From assembly GCA_034509925.1 (NCBI GenBank), contig CM067528.1:2550001-2614000 (forward strand): 64,000 bases of DNA, given 5' to 3'. A program made the translations under genes and the position numbers. The notes under the pieces were generated by a model that was given only the letters and a program-made list of their open reading frames with translations, searched no databases and had not been told where the DNA came from. Source of the stretch: Hirudinaria manillensis (lineage: Eukaryota > Annelida > Clitellata > Hirudinida > Hirudinidae). Shown here one piece after another: positions 61,997-64,000 of the stretch (its first letter is position 1; the number at the start of each line of letters is the position of its first letter).

Positions 61997-62004
61997 TATA
62001 AATA
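61997..62004 (+). promoter_or_regulatory. TATA box, methyltransferase gene 8
   Basis: TATAAATA on the plus strand, 78 bp upstream of the preferred start codon at 62082. Confidence 0.65.
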
Positions 62005-62081
62005 CGGGGGAGACTGTCATTGTTTTAGTCGAAGCAACTCTTCTTAAACACAGAAATACTTCGAAGTATTATTTTTTCAGA

Positions 62082-62855
62082 ATGAACGCAGGAACTCTAA
62101 GTTACCCAGAGATGCTGAGAAAGTTTCGCCAGAGATCCAACGATGGCAAGGAATTCGAGGAAATTAAGCGTCAACTGAAAAGCGAATTGGAATCTCTCAA
62201 ATTGGTCAAGGCGTGCTTGTCTTTAGGAACGGGGTGCGGAGAGTTCGATATTGAATTCATCAGATGCTATCTTCCGAATCTCGAAAGGTTCGTTGTCATC
62301 GAGAGAGAACCTGACTGCCTGAGAGAATTGAAGGTCAACATGAAAAACGCCTTCGGAGATAAAATCGAAATCGAATATCACCAAGCAATGATCGAAGACT
62401 TCATAAACGGGAGCAGAAATCTTTCGTCAAAAGTAGATTTGGTTCTCGCTTTTTACATTCTCCACTTTTTCACGCCGGAGACTCGCAAGGATCTGCTCAA
62501 CTTGTCTTTCGACCGTTGGCTCGAATCGGACAAAGGGATGCTTATCTTCTGCGATCTGTCATTTAATAACGTCTTCGCAAGCATTTACAACAGAGCTCTC
62601 GATGAAAGAGATTCATTTCAAGACGTCGAGAGAATAAAGAAAGAAATGATGGAACTGGATCTGAACATCATCGCCGAAAAGACTTACGGCACCACCTTGG
62701 ACTTCACAAAGCACGATACGGACATATGCGCCGTCATGAATGCTATCAATCGTGGTATCACAGAGGAAGGAATCAGAGTGGCTTTGAAGGACGTGTGCCC
62801 TCAGGGCAGGGGTCAGGCCAAATGTAAACTTTTTGTCGTTCAAAAGAAGTATTAG
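62082..62855 (+). CDS. HNMT-like methyltransferase, cluster gene 8 (inverted member)
   Basis: Single exon, 257 aa from the ATG at 62082 (MNAGTLSYPEML). The frame is open upstream to 61908, but that part contains the TATA box, so the shorter start is used. SAM motif I is LSLGTGCG (46-53); the acidic residue lies in FVVIEREPD. The core FGDKIEIEYHQAMIEDFING and SSKVDLVLAFYILHFFTPET is shared with the other members, and the end is LFVVQKKY. It is the only plus-strand member and appears richer in G+C at third positions than its relatives, so it probably split early. By family it is a small-molecule methyltransferase; the substrate is unknown. Confidence 0.9.
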   Translation: MNAGTLSYPEMLRKFRQRSNDGKEFEEIKRQLKSELESLKLVKACLSLGTGCGEFDIEFIRCYLPNLERFVVIEREPDCLRELKVNMKNAFGDKIEIEYHQAMIEDFINGSRNLSSKVDLVLAFYILHFFTPETRKDLLNLSFDRWLESDKGMLIFCDLSFNNVFASIYNRALDERDSFQDVERIKKEMMELDLNIIAEKTYGTTLDFTKHDTDICAVMNAINRGITEEGIRVALKDVCPQGRGQAKCKLFVVQKKY

Positions 62856-64000
62856 ATTTGAGACAGTTGCATGATTACGTATGGATTCTATATTTATTAT
62901 TAATAATATTTGCTGGGCATTAAAATTCGGCTCATTATTCAAAAGTTTGTCGCTAAATATGAATTATGTATGTGTAAATGCAACGTAATTTCTAAATTAT
63001 TTCCTGATTTGACACGGTTTTGACGACGACTTTTATTTTCTGTTTATTATAAATTGTTTGAGATTCATAAGAATAAATACATTTTTTGTATTTTTGCCGT
63101 TGTTGCTAATCTAATTTTAATGTTGTTGTTTCATCCTTTGTCATTGTATATTGATGCTCTAAACATAACATATATATAAAACTATAATAAAGATGCAGTT
63201 TTGGTCATCCCCTATTTAATACCATTTAAGTGTTAATTTGTATTTAATATTCTCTTTAATTGTTTAACTCAGAATAAATCTGACAAATAGAGATTTAACT
63301 TGAATAAAAGTGGTATTAACTCCAACCTTGTTTATTTTATCACAAACAGAGGAAATAAAAATGAGCAGAATATATTTTTATTTGAAAAATAGCACAATAT
63401 ATAAGTTCACGCAGAACTTGGTCTCGCAGCTAAAAAAAACAAACCTTTAGTCCTGGAGTTTAATGTTCAAACCAAAAACTTTTAAAAAAGATTTTCTCAG
63501 AAACAGTTCACAGACTGAAGGCTGTTTGGTCTGGTTGCGATTTTTTAGCCGTAATTTAAAGACGAAGATTTAAAAATTTCAGAGTTGAGTAAAGAGCATG
63601 AAATCCAGCCATTTAAAAATGTTTAAAGATTCTTCGCCCTACTTTATAGGAGGCAGAACTTTTGTGTTATATAAAACATTTCGGAATAATTTGAAATAAA
63701 TTCTAATCAAGTCAAAATGAACGTATATTTAATGGCATCATTTTACAAGGAAATAAGGCATAAAATGGCTGGCGATAAAAAAATATCACCCGATAGCACC
63801 TTAAGTTAATAATTTGAAATTCTATTTCATTTCATGGCTTGTTTTATTATTAATTCTGAATGCATTAACAACCATTTTATTTTAAACTCTCCGAAAAATC
63901 GTTATTAAAAAGACATTTTGAATTTCATCAATTACCCGCCGATATCCAGGTTCGATCATAACCCATGGCGTCCTTGCCTCGTTGTACAGGTATCGAACCC
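62856..64000. other. 3' flank of gene 8 and window end; no gene supported
   Basis: AATAAA occurs at 63074 and 63187. The last 65 bases could be a minus-strand exon fragment (donor GTAATT at 63935), open in two frames, but are too short to call. An 8-bp inverted repeat (GGTTCGAT at 63949, ATCGAACC at 63992) lies in it. Confidence 0.35.

Noticed and set aside
61908..62081. N-terminal extension of methyltransferase gene 8
   Set aside because: The extra 58 codons span the TATA box and leader and have no counterpart in the other members; the start at 62082 aligns with them.

Overview
The window is nuclear DNA of an invertebrate animal. It has spliced genes with GT-AG introns, A+T-rich intergenic DNA, and many tri- and tetranucleotide microsatellites, especially in one long intron. 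A Shaw-type potassium channel with the reduced S4 known from arthropod and mollusc Shaw channels makes a protostome likely. I cannot place it more finely from sequence alone.

Region 1 (1-5.7 kb) holds three compact housekeeping genes: a COX17-like mitochondrial copper chaperone (+), EMC10 of the ER membrane protein complex (+), and an FKBP52/FKBP51-type HSP90 co-chaperone (-) with a candidate heat-shock element upstream. Region 2 (5.7-12.7 kb) has no gene I can support and is rich in simple repeats. Region 3 (12.7-31.7 kb) is one Shaw/Kv3 potassium-channel gene (+) in four coding exons. A 14-kb intron full of microsatellites separates the core channel from its large C-terminal exon. Region 4 (32.9-42.3 kb) is again dense: NUDC (-), a small one-pass membrane protein (-), BCDIN3D (-), a small secreted protein with a TATA box (-), and MFAP1 (+, one coding exon).

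Region 5 (43.6-62.9 kb) is the most distinctive part. It is a cluster of eight intact coding-intronless SAM-dependent methyltransferase genes that most resemble histamine N-methyltransferase (HNMT), plus two broken copies. Seven intact genes are on the minus strand; the last, at 62.1 kb, is on the plus strand. Seven of the eight have a TATAAAT box 55-95 bp upstream of the start codon. A segment of about 1.7 kb, carrying one gene and part of a relic, is duplicated within the cluster (49.7-51.4 and 54.2-56.0 kb), and its right edge in the left copy lies at a long AAAT array. Two sister genes (52.5 and 56.2 kb) share their ends but differ in the middle, each matching a different neighbour, which indicates gene conversion. 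A RING-H2 gene (+, 45.9-46.5 kb) sits between the first two methyltransferase genes.

The housekeeping genes are unrelated in pathway, although FKBP52 and NUDC both act with HSP90. The methyltransferase cluster is the best candidate for an undescribed lineage-specific system: a young, TATA-driven family in which residues I recall as histamine contacts of human HNMT do not appear conserved, so the substrate may not be histamine.
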